Assembly (NCBI GenBank): GCA_020630875.1
Contig: JAHDIH010000001.1
Span: 558,001-622,000 of the forward strand
Reading direction: 5' to 3'
DNA length: 64,000 nucleotides
Source: Deltaproteobacteria bacterium
Lineage (GTDB): Bacteria > Myxococcota_A > Polyangia > Haliangiales > Haliangiaceae
Positions within the stretch are counted from its first letter, which is position 1, and every line of letters begins with the position of its first letter. Position numbers and translations under genes: made by a program. The notes under the pieces were generated by a model. The model had not been told where the DNA came from. It did not search any database and saw only the letters and a program-made list of their open reading frames with translations. Below, piece after piece: positions 37,442 through 44,639 of this stretch.

Positions 37442-37954
37442 ATGGGACTTTTTCGGGGCGTTCTTTTGGTTTTGTTGGTAGTTGGCTGTAAGTCAGAGAA
37501 AAAGGTCGTGATACCGGAGTCTGAAGTCGCCTTCGCTGAAAACGCGCAACATGAAACAACGCTTGCCGAGTTTCAAGTGTCGGCTTGTGGTTGCGACTCT
37601 GAACACTGTATAGAGCAAGTCGCGGAAGGCTTTCGTACTTACTTAGAAGAGAATGATATTGAAGAGTCGGTAACTGAAAGATTTGAACAAGGGATCAATA
37701 AATGCATGGAAACTCAAAAGCGAAATAACTACTTCCTTCCGTTCGACAACTGGGTGAATAGTGCGTGCCTGTGCAAAACAAGAAAGTGCATCATTCAAGT
37801 CCAAGAGCAACTGCCTGAGATGCGTAGGCAACTAGAAGAGTTTTCTCCGCCTAGTGAGAAAGACGGGCGAGTGGCAAAGTTGAAGTTGAAACAGGGGGCG
37901 GCCTGCATACACAAGACCAGTCAGGTGTTGGCTCAAGATAGCGTTGGTCGCTAG
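37442..37954 (+). CDS. Lipoprotein with duplicated Cys-rich helical motif
   Basis: A 170-residue lipoprotein (lipobox LVVGC). The mature part contains two related halves, each opening with A-C-x-C-x4-C-I-x-Q-V (ACGCDSEHCIEQV and ACLCKTRKCIIQV) and closing with a further Cys about 35-50 residues later (NKCMETQ, GAACIHK). This suggests two small disulfide-stabilised helical units. Similar C-x-C lipoproteins occur in Myxococcota, but I know no function. Its stop codon shares bases with the stop of the convergent DUF4340 gene (CTAG). Confidence 0.75.
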   Translation: MGLFRGVLLVLLVVGCKSEKKVVIPESEVAFAENAQHETTLAEFQVSACGCDSEHCIEQVAEGFRTYLEENDIEESVTERFEQGINKCMETQKRNNYFLPFDNWVNSACLCKTRKCIIQVQEQLPEMRRQLEEFSPPSEKDGRVAKLKLKQGAACIHKTSQVLAQDSVGR

Positions 37955-38823
37955 TTTTTTAAATTTTTCATCACGGTAAATAGCTGCGATAAGTCTTGAG
38001 TTTTCACTTCTGCTGCATAGGTTAGGTTGGTTCTCCATACCAAAACCGATTCGCTGTTTAGTTTGAAAATATGCAGAGAGATGGTTTCACTAGCAGATGA
38101 CAGCTCCAGGGTGATGTCGGGAACTGTTTGACTTATGCTTGCAGCTGGACGCACGGACCGAATCAAGGTTAACTGGTTGAGGAGTGCATCCGCTTCTGGG
38201 TAATTCTTGCCGTCACTGAATGAAAAACTACCTTCATTCTTTGTCAGTGTCATGGCGTCTTCGCCTCGAGTTATCTTTACGTGACTTACTAGTGCTTTGT
38301 CGAACGACAGGTAGTTCGGATCCGCCCAGGAACTGAGCTCCTTTTTGGGAGCAGTTCTTACGCCTGCAAGGGCATAAACCTTCTCTTGATCTTTGAGTCT
38401 TCCGCTTCGTAGTCGTCCACTTACTATTTTTCCTAAGAGTAGCGTGTCGCTGTCGGCGCCATCGGACCATGTAATCCTATTTTCAAAATCTTCTTTAGCT
38501 GTTCGTAGTTGCTTTCTTCGCTTGGCATCAGACGTGAGAACTCTGTCGATTTTCGCTTTAGAGATCGCTTTCAGCCAATCTTCAATTGAATCATTCGCTG
38601 GATAGTCCATGTAGTCTGTCAGTACCCACTGGTCGTCCTTTTTCGCGAAGTTGAGACGGGTCCCATCGGGCCATTCGAATAGGACAGAGCTTGCTTGTTT
38701 CATGATGCCTTGCTTGAGGAGCAAAGGACGAGGTTGGTCGCCGACCACTTCCCTCCGATGAATAAGAAAGACCAGTCCCAATTGAAGGAGAAGAAGAATC
38801 AGTAATACTTTGTTGCGTGTCAT
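37951..38823 (-). CDS. DUF4340-family protein of the Gld-type ABC operon
   Basis: 290 residues from ATG 38823, chosen because GGAGG lies seven bases upstream and the N-terminus MTRNKVLLILLLLQLGLVFL is a proper signal anchor; the longer open frame has no family character. A DUF4340-type layout follows: WPDGTRLNFAKKDDQWVLTD, DTLLLGKIVSGR, VYALAG and repeated beta-strand/helix units facing the periplasm. DUF4340 proteins usually sit after GldG-type genes, as here (ATGA overlap with the permease fusion). It is probably the accessory subunit of that transporter. Confidence 0.85.
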   Translation of the reverse strand: MTRNKVLLILLLLQLGLVFLIHRREVVGDQPRPLLLKQGIMKQASSVLFEWPDGTRLNFAKKDDQWVLTDYMDYPANDSIEDWLKAISKAKIDRVLTSDAKRRKQLRTAKEDFENRITWSDGADSDTLLLGKIVSGRLRSGRLKDQEKVYALAGVRTAPKKELSSWADPNYLSFDKALVSHVKITRGEDAMTLTKNEGSFSFSDGKNYPEADALLNQLTLIRSVRPAASISQTVPDITLELSSASETISLHIFKLNSESVLVWRTNLTYAAEVKTQDLSQLFTVMKNLKN

Positions 38824-41633
38824 GATGCCTCCTTTTCTTTTGGGGGGGAGAAGCCTTTGAGGTAACTGGTTCTCCACTTGCTTCCAATGACAGCTATTGT
38901 AAGTACAACAAGAAACATAAAGAGCAATGCTGCTAGTTTCCACTTTAGATGGTTTTTGGGATCCGTTTTGAGATGTCGCTTGCTCGCAGAGCGGTTCGGT
39001 ATTTGAAGAATGGAACTGTTGCCTGTCGACAGTTGAAGGATGGCGTCTATGAATTGAATGTTTTCTTCAAACCGAACATTCTTAAACTCGCTTGCCTGAT
39101 CTAGTTCCCTTGACAAAAAGTACGCTTGGTCAGAGAGAAACGAGGATGAGCCAATCACAATTACGTGCGAATCTTCCGGAGAGGTCTGCAAAAGATTTCG
39201 AGACTGGTCGCCCATTTCTGGAGCAACAGATGAGGTGAAGGTACCAGACGTTTTGGAAGCTATAGGCCAATCACCTACCTCTAGATTGGGGGTGCTTGGG
39301 CGTGTAGGTTGACCCGCGGTCAAAGGCGGCAGTTTGCCACTGCTACTTGCCCATGATTTAGCGGGAGATTTTACTAGTATTTCGTGGGTTACCCCGGGCT
39401 TGTCCAAAAGAGAAATAGGAGATGCCCAATAAAACGTTACACGGTCGAGAGACATGGTGGTGGTATTCGTCTTTAGCTCGCTTTCCAACGAAAGGAATGC
39501 CGGAAAGTTTACCTTCGCTTCTCCCGTGTCTCTAGTGATGTAAGTTGCCGCAACACGTTCGTCGTGCAAGATTAACTTTGGCTCAATCGAAACACCCTTT
39601 TGTCTAAGCCAGTCCGATAGACCTGACTGCACTGGCTCGCTTACCACTGCCATTTGTTGCAACGCTTCTGTATTCGCCCTAAAGGACGAAGTAAGAATGA
39701 CTACCGTACCGCCTGTCATAAGGTATTGGTCAATGCTTTCAATCTCTTGAGCCGTTAGTTCTTCAGGTCCCGCAACGATTAGTACACTGGTTCCCATCCG
39801 CACGCCTTTGGTGAGGTCGGCATCTTCTACTTGGTAATCTTTTGTCAAATACTGTTTTAATGCTTGGAAAGATTGCCGTTTTTGCGCAGGGGGGCGCATT
39901 TGCGGTGGAAGTCTTGGGTCTCCTTGAGGAAGCAACTTGGGGGTAGCCAGTGCAATTACAGGAAGAAAGCCACGTGCGGTATTGGCAAAGGCTGCTTCAA
40001 CCGCAGCTTCGATTTCTTTCTGGTTAGCGCTTTCCGGTAAGGGAACTAGCGAGCGGTTGCCATCGACGGTGAGTAGCAAGTGAAAATACATGGCTTGTAA
40101 CTTTCCATCTCGAACTACGGTATAAGGCTCTATCCCTTTTTTTATAATTTCTTTCAACTCTTCTTCGTCTTTGGGGTGGACGGTAGTGGTTGCTAAGTTA
40201 GGGTGTTGGGATTTGAGCGATAGCATTGCAGCAGCAGCGGCTTCGGCGGCAGGTCCATCTTTCATTTCCGGAGATTGATAAAAGGTGAGCGACGCGTCTC
40301 CGATAACGGAAGTTAGATAGCTTCCCATTGTGTTGAAACTAGAGGTCGCATGCAGAATTCCTCTAGTGATTTGTTTTTCAGCGTTGTTGAGTCTTAACTC
40401 TACGTCCCCGACGCCCAGAACTTTGTAGGAGATAAGATCGGCCCAAGAAAGAACCGTCGATTGATCGCCGGTTTCGATTACCAAACCGAAGAATGCTTCT
40501 CGCGGACCGGTGCCTGCACTTGTTTTACTTGGAAGAGGAAGAGGATGTATGCCGCTATCCGTAGATAAACGCCGAAGGTCGTCGCTTAAAGTGGGATCTA
40601 TAATTTTCAAGGAGACGGCTTCGGATCTCGCATCGTATTCTTTGAGAGTGTCGACGAGTTGAAATGCTGGAGCAGAAAGAGTGGGATGTTTGGACAGGAA
40701 TGCTGTAATCTGCAACGGTTGCTGCAAACTGTCTAACATCTCAAGTGTCGGGTCTGAAAGGGTGAAAAGCTTGTCTTCGGTAAGGTCGATTCGTGCGGAA
40801 GCCAGTGGCTGAGTCCAGGCGACGAGTAGTACAACATTTAAGAAGACCAAGGCCAATGCTGTCAAAAGCGAGCGTTTTGATTGTTTCGATACGAGCGAAT
40901 TGCTCCAACGTTTTTTCTCCAACTGGTAGACGCAAAGGAAAAGGAAGAAGATCGAGATGCCAAGAAAATAGGCAAGGTCGCGTAAGTCGACAACCCCGCG
41001 ACTGACGCTGGCAGCGCGCTTTGCCACACTTAGATGGCTTAGCTGCATCTTTACTTCCTGCCAAACACTTCCTCCCGTTGCGAAGGTGTCTGGTTCAATT
41101 GCGGAAGGAAGCTGAAAAGCCAGACAGGCAGCCACGGTTCCAATCAGCGCAACGATGACGTTGTTAGTGGAAGCCGAAATGGACATGGCGATTGCCAAAA
41201 ACATTCCGCCCATCAGTAATGCGGCCAGGTAGCCTCCCCAAACCGGTCCCCAGTCGAGATTTCCCATTTGTGAAACCAATACCGGTATTGCCAGAGTCAC
41301 AAGTAGCCCAAAAGTGATAATTATCAGACCACCCAGAAACTTTCCCTGCACCAGCGAGCGAGTGGAGAGCGGAAGGGTGCGAAGAAGTTCAATCGTTCCC
41401 GTCGACTGCTCTTCCGTCCAAAGGCGCATAGAAAGAGCTCCCACTAAGATTGCTAGGGTATAAGGAAGAGACGTAAAGAGGAGGCGGGCCTCGGCAGTGG
41501 CATTGCCGAAAAATTCTCCGACCCAGAAAAAGGCGATCGCGGTCGACCACGCAAATACTAGGAGGAATAGTACAGCGGAAGGAGAACGAAAAAAGTTTTG
41601 CAGCTCTCTTTTGGCTAAATGCCAGATACTCAT
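38820..41633 (-). CDS. Gld-type ABC permease fused to GldG-like substrate protein
   Basis: A 937-residue fusion. Residues 1-240 are an ABC-2 permease with six helices (LFLLVFAWSTAIAFFWVGEF; the conserved RLWTEEQSTGTIELLRTLPL). This is equivalent to GldF. After a further helix (about 258-278), residues 280-900 are a GldG-like periplasmic module with DLTEDKLFTLSDPT, LKEYDARSE, VLIVAGPEELTAQEIESIDQYL and GGTVVIL. A last helix at about 908-928 anchors it. GldF and GldG are separate proteins in Bacteroidota gliding systems. It overlaps the ATPase gene and the DUF4340 gene by four bases each. Export substrate unknown. Confidence 0.88.
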   Translation of the reverse strand: MSIWHLAKRELQNFFRSPSAVLFLLVFAWSTAIAFFWVGEFFGNATAEARLLFTSLPYTLAILVGALSMRLWTEEQSTGTIELLRTLPLSTRSLVQGKFLGGLIIITFGLLVTLAIPVLVSQMGNLDWGPVWGGYLAALLMGGMFLAIAMSISASTNNVIVALIGTVAACLAFQLPSAIEPDTFATGGSVWQEVKMQLSHLSVAKRAASVSRGVVDLRDLAYFLGISIFFLFLCVYQLEKKRWSNSLVSKQSKRSLLTALALVFLNVVLLVAWTQPLASARIDLTEDKLFTLSDPTLEMLDSLQQPLQITAFLSKHPTLSAPAFQLVDTLKEYDARSEAVSLKIIDPTLSDDLRRLSTDSGIHPLPLPSKTSAGTGPREAFFGLVIETGDQSTVLSWADLISYKVLGVGDVELRLNNAEKQITRGILHATSSFNTMGSYLTSVIGDASLTFYQSPEMKDGPAAEAAAAAMLSLKSQHPNLATTTVHPKDEEELKEIIKKGIEPYTVVRDGKLQAMYFHLLLTVDGNRSLVPLPESANQKEIEAAVEAAFANTARGFLPVIALATPKLLPQGDPRLPPQMRPPAQKRQSFQALKQYLTKDYQVEDADLTKGVRMGTSVLIVAGPEELTAQEIESIDQYLMTGGTVVILTSSFRANTEALQQMAVVSEPVQSGLSDWLRQKGVSIEPKLILHDERVAATYITRDTGEAKVNFPAFLSLESELKTNTTTMSLDRVTFYWASPISLLDKPGVTHEILVKSPAKSWASSSGKLPPLTAGQPTRPSTPNLEVGDWPIASKTSGTFTSSVAPEMGDQSRNLLQTSPEDSHVIVIGSSSFLSDQAYFLSRELDQASEFKNVRFEENIQFIDAILQLSTGNSSILQIPNRSASKRHLKTDPKNHLKWKLAALLFMFLVVLTIAVIGSKWRTSYLKGFSPPKEKEAS

Positions 41634-42559
41634 GATCGGCCTCCCGCAATAGTTTGGAACACCGACTCCAGTGAGTCTTCTTTAGTGGTTAGTTGACGCA
41701 ACGAAAGTTCAGATGCGCGACATAGTTCGTATATTTTTTCGCCCAAGTGGCCGCCCTCATGAGAGGAAATTTCTATTTTATAGATGTCAGCACCAAAGGC
41801 TTCAATCTTAGCATTTAGCTGCCAACCTTCAATAATGGGGGTAGGGTCGGTCGGAGAACGGATCTCAAGTGAGTACTTTTGGTCTCCAACCGTATGGGTC
41901 AACTCTTCTATGGTTCCATCCGCTTTTACCTGACCTTCATCGATGATCAGCACTTTTTGGCAGGTAGCTTCCACTTCACTTAGAATGTGCGTCGATAGAA
42001 TCACCGTAGATTCTTTTGCGAGTAACTTTATGAGTTCACGAATCTCGACAATCTGGTTAGGGTCTAGTCCGGTGGTCGGTTCATCCAGAATCAGTAACTC
42101 TGGACGATGGACAATTGCTTGCGCGATTCCTACTCGTTGTCGAAAGCCTTTCGACAAGTGCCGTATCCGCTTTCTGAAGTGACCCTCGAGGCCCGTGTCT
42201 CTTATCGCCCGTTCAATGGCGTTCCCTCGTTCCTTTCGAGCGATGCCTCGCAGCTCAACGACACTCGACAAGTAATTCTCCACAGTCATGTCTAAGTAAA
42301 GAGGGACGTGTTCAGGAAGGTAGCCAATCTTTGCTTGACCGGCTTGAGGGTCGATTTCCATATTGCTGCCAAAAACTACCGCCTCTCCCGAATCTGGACT
42401 GAGAAATCCACAAATAACTTTCATCAATGTAGTTTTGCCGGCGCCATTGGGGCCGAGAAGTCCGAGGATCTCGCCTTTAGCTACTGAAAACGAAACGTCT
42501 TTTAGGGCACGGATCTTTCCATATGATTTTGATACGTTGACGACTTCTACATGCTTCAT
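41630..42559 (-). CDS. ABC transporter ATP-binding protein, GldA-like
   Basis: A 309-residue ATPase. Walker A is GLLGPNGAGKTTLMK (about 34-48), the Q-loop lies in KIGYLPEHVPLY, the signature is LSKGFRQRVGIAQA, Walker B is LLILDEPTTGLDP and the switch His is LSTHILSE. A C-terminal extension of about 80 residues follows, as in ABC-2/GldA exporters. It is first of the three-gene operon ATPase, permease-GldG fusion, DUF4340. Confidence 0.93.
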   Translation of the reverse strand: MKHVEVVNVSKSYGKIRALKDVSFSVAKGEILGLLGPNGAGKTTLMKVICGFLSPDSGEAVVFGSNMEIDPQAGQAKIGYLPEHVPLYLDMTVENYLSSVVELRGIARKERGNAIERAIRDTGLEGHFRKRIRHLSKGFRQRVGIAQAIVHRPELLILDEPTTGLDPNQIVEIRELIKLLAKESTVILSTHILSEVEATCQKVLIIDEGQVKADGTIEELTHTVGDQKYSLEIRSPTDPTPIIEGWQLNAKIEAFGADIYKIEISSHEGGHLGEKIYELCRASELSLRQLTTKEDSLESVFQTIAGGRS

Positions 42560-42654
42560 AAACGACTCTCAAACACAAGAAAATCGTTTTTCGCTGGTGG
42601 TTTCAAGAGTAATAAGGATATTTATTCCCCTTTTTACGGCTACGCTAGGACTCA

Positions 42655-43530
42655 ATGAACGCCGTGCAGTTATTGGTAGAGGGACTTGCTCGCTCTACAT
42701 TGATACGCTTAGCAGACGATCCAAATGCTAGCGAACTCACGCCAGAGATTCTGGTAACAAACGTAGTTCGTCGCTATGAGTTGCGATTGCTTCGTTTTCT
42801 AAACGAGTTGCTTACGGACGAACTAACTGAGATTGCCCAAAGTCGAGGGATTGAGTTACAGCCTCATTTTCATTTACGTCAGACAATTTGGCTTTGGGCT
42901 CACCGATGCGAAGGCGGCAAGCAGACGTGTCCGCCTGACGTGGTTTCTGGAAAGCTCGTTGTATTTAAGGAGGGACCTGGAACTATGCCCGAATCTGTCG
43001 GTTGGCCTAGATCTGTCGCTTCCACTACGGCGCCACGTTGCAGGTTGCCACAAACTGTCGATGAGCTACTAAGCAATGCCACCGCCCTAATCGGGGCCGC
43101 ATTTCCACCCCAGGGAACGAACAAGGGGGCCTTCGGCATTGCCGTCGCGACGGCTCTAGGGCTGCGGGAGGATAATGCCTCGGAACCCGATTGGATGGGG
43201 GAGATCGAAGTTAAAACCATCCCCGTTCGCAAGAAAAACGGACTTTGGACGGTAAAAGAAGATCCAGCAATTACCATGGACTCTGGAAGCCCGTACCACA
43301 AACTGCAACGCGTATTGTGGATTGCACGTACTACGGAAGAACCTGCGACGGTGCTTTCGTGGTTTTTGCAGTCTCTTGAGCCCGAGGTCAAACAGCTTGC
43401 GGAGCGCTACCTTCACTTAAGACCCAAAGGGGGAGCAGGAACGAATCGATTTGGATGGTATATGCACAAGCGTTTTTTCACAGAATGTGGTTTTTTATAC
43501 TCGCTCAATGGAAACCCGAAGGATAGATGA
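42655..43530 (+). CDS. MutH/Sau3AI-like endonuclease with altered active site
   Basis: 291 residues. The first 130 form a helical domain of unknown type. The rest matches the MutH/Sau3AI nuclease fold: VDELLSNATALIGAAF, KGAFGIAVATALGL (about 157), then the PD-(D/E)xK core DWMGEIEVKTIPVRK (about 179) and YHKLQRVLWI. The Asp, Glu and Lys of the core are present, although D-to-E spacing is one residue shorter than in MutH. The Glu that in MutH lies in KGxxGxxLE is Ala here. MutH nicks hemimethylated GATC in mismatch repair; Sau3AI cuts GATC. No dam, mutL or mutS is nearby. TACGCT lies eight bases before the ATG. Confidence 0.75.
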   Translation: MNAVQLLVEGLARSTLIRLADDPNASELTPEILVTNVVRRYELRLLRFLNELLTDELTEIAQSRGIELQPHFHLRQTIWLWAHRCEGGKQTCPPDVVSGKLVVFKEGPGTMPESVGWPRSVASTTAPRCRLPQTVDELLSNATALIGAAFPPQGTNKGAFGIAVATALGLREDNASEPDWMGEIEVKTIPVRKKNGLWTVKEDPAITMDSGSPYHKLQRVLWIARTTEEPATVLSWFLQSLEPEVKQLAERYLHLRPKGGAGTNRFGWYMHKRFFTECGFLYSLNGNPKDR

Positions 43531-44584
43531 ATTACGTGTTGTAGGCCCGTTCGGCGCAGGCAAAGTACTAGAAGCAGAGATGCTTCGTATTGCCGCTGCC
43601 AAAAAAGTACCACGACCAAGTCGACCGAAAAAGCCGCAGCCCGGGACGTGCGTTTTTCCTTTCGACGCCGAGTTGGCTCAGCATGCAGTGGACTATTGTC
43701 GCGTTGCTTCCAGAATTCATCACGACGTGCTTAAAACAAAGGCGGATAGGTTAGAAAAGCTATTCGATGAGTTGGTCGAGGCTGAGATTTTTCAAGTGCT
43801 TGGTTGTCCCTTGAGTTTCTCGGTACAAGTTAAAAACGTTGACGATTTCGCGGCTGGAGATCGTCAAGTCGTGGGGACGATCAAAAACGCGATACTAGAA
43901 ACGGCTGCGAGTAGCGGCAATACTTCAGAAGTTGATCCTTCTAATCCTGATACCGTGGTCAATGCGACCATTTTGGGTGACCAATTGGTAATCAGTAAAC
44001 TTTTGACCCCTGAAAGTTTGAGTCGACGCGGGTGGAGGCTGGAACGAACCGAAGCTCCAATGCGCGAAAATTTGGCGGCATTGGTCTTGATGGCTTGTCG
44101 GTACGATCCTCGAAAAGAAGCGCTCATTGATCCCATGTGCGGTAGCGGAACCCTTCCGATTGAAGCAGGGTTGCTGGCGATAGGAGCGGCCAACCGCAAG
44201 TCTTCGGATCAACCGTCTCTTTTTCCAGAAACTAAGCCGACGCTTTGGGCAAGTGATGTGGACAGTAACGCAGTGGCCATCACCCTCAGAAACGCAGAAC
44301 GCGCAGACGTCGCTATCACGACCCAAACGATTCCTTATCAGGAGCTCACCGACCTTCCAGACGGACTGATTGTTGCCAATCTCCCGTACGGCGAACGGCT
44401 GGAACAAGAGGACTTAGATCGCTCAATTATTGAGTTTGAGTCATGGGCGAGATCGCAGAAAAATTGTCGCACTGCCATGATTGTTCCTGGCACTTTTGAC
44501 CCGTTGCTTTTGCAGGAGCGCCCTCGTATGGACAAGCCTTTGAAAAACGGTAACTTATCAATTCGGCTCCTGCAGCTTCGTTAA
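43508..44584 (+). CDS. THUMP-domain class I RNA methyltransferase (RlmL/COG0116-like)
   Basis: 358 residues from ATG 43508, which lies inside the end of the MutH-like gene (23-base overlap); the longer frame from 43451 is not needed. The THUMP region (about 45-165) includes FPFDAELAQHA and SFSVQVKN. The conserved LSRRGWRLERTEAPMRENLAA precedes the Rossmann domain. SAM motif I is DPMCGSGTLPIEAG, and motif IV is NLPYGERL (NPPYG-type with Leu). These are features of the family that makes m2G2445 in 23S rRNA (RlmL N-terminal half) and related guanine-N2 modifications. The exact target base is uncertain. Confidence 0.9.
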   Translation: METRRIDELRVVGPFGAGKVLEAEMLRIAAAKKVPRPSRPKKPQPGTCVFPFDAELAQHAVDYCRVASRIHHDVLKTKADRLEKLFDELVEAEIFQVLGCPLSFSVQVKNVDDFAAGDRQVVGTIKNAILETAASSGNTSEVDPSNPDTVVNATILGDQLVISKLLTPESLSRRGWRLERTEAPMRENLAALVLMACRYDPRKEALIDPMCGSGTLPIEAGLLAIGAANRKSSDQPSLFPETKPTLWASDVDSNAVAITLRNAERADVAITTQTIPYQELTDLPDGLIVANLPYGERLEQEDLDRSIIEFESWARSQKNCRTAMIVPGTFDPLLLQERPRMDKPLKNGNLSIRLLQLR

Positions 44585-44628
44585 TAAATATCAACGCAAA
44601 ATTGCCCCATTTTGACAGCCGGTTCGGC

Positions 44629-44634
44629 TATAAG
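44629..44634 (+). promoter_or_regulatory. Candidate -10 element (TATAAG) before gcvP
   Basis: TATAAG ends five bases before ATG 44640. A TTGACA hexamer occurs at 44612-44617, but only 11 bases upstream, too close for a standard sigma70 -35. No Shine-Dalgarno is present. Confidence 0.35.
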
Positions 44635-44639
44635 TGGTC

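Noticed and set aside
44612..44634. TTGACA-N11-TATAAG as a complete gcvP promoter; a similar TTGTCA-N11-TATGAT before recJ
   Set aside because: An 11-base spacer is too short for sigma70; two cases are not enough to propose another sigma factor.
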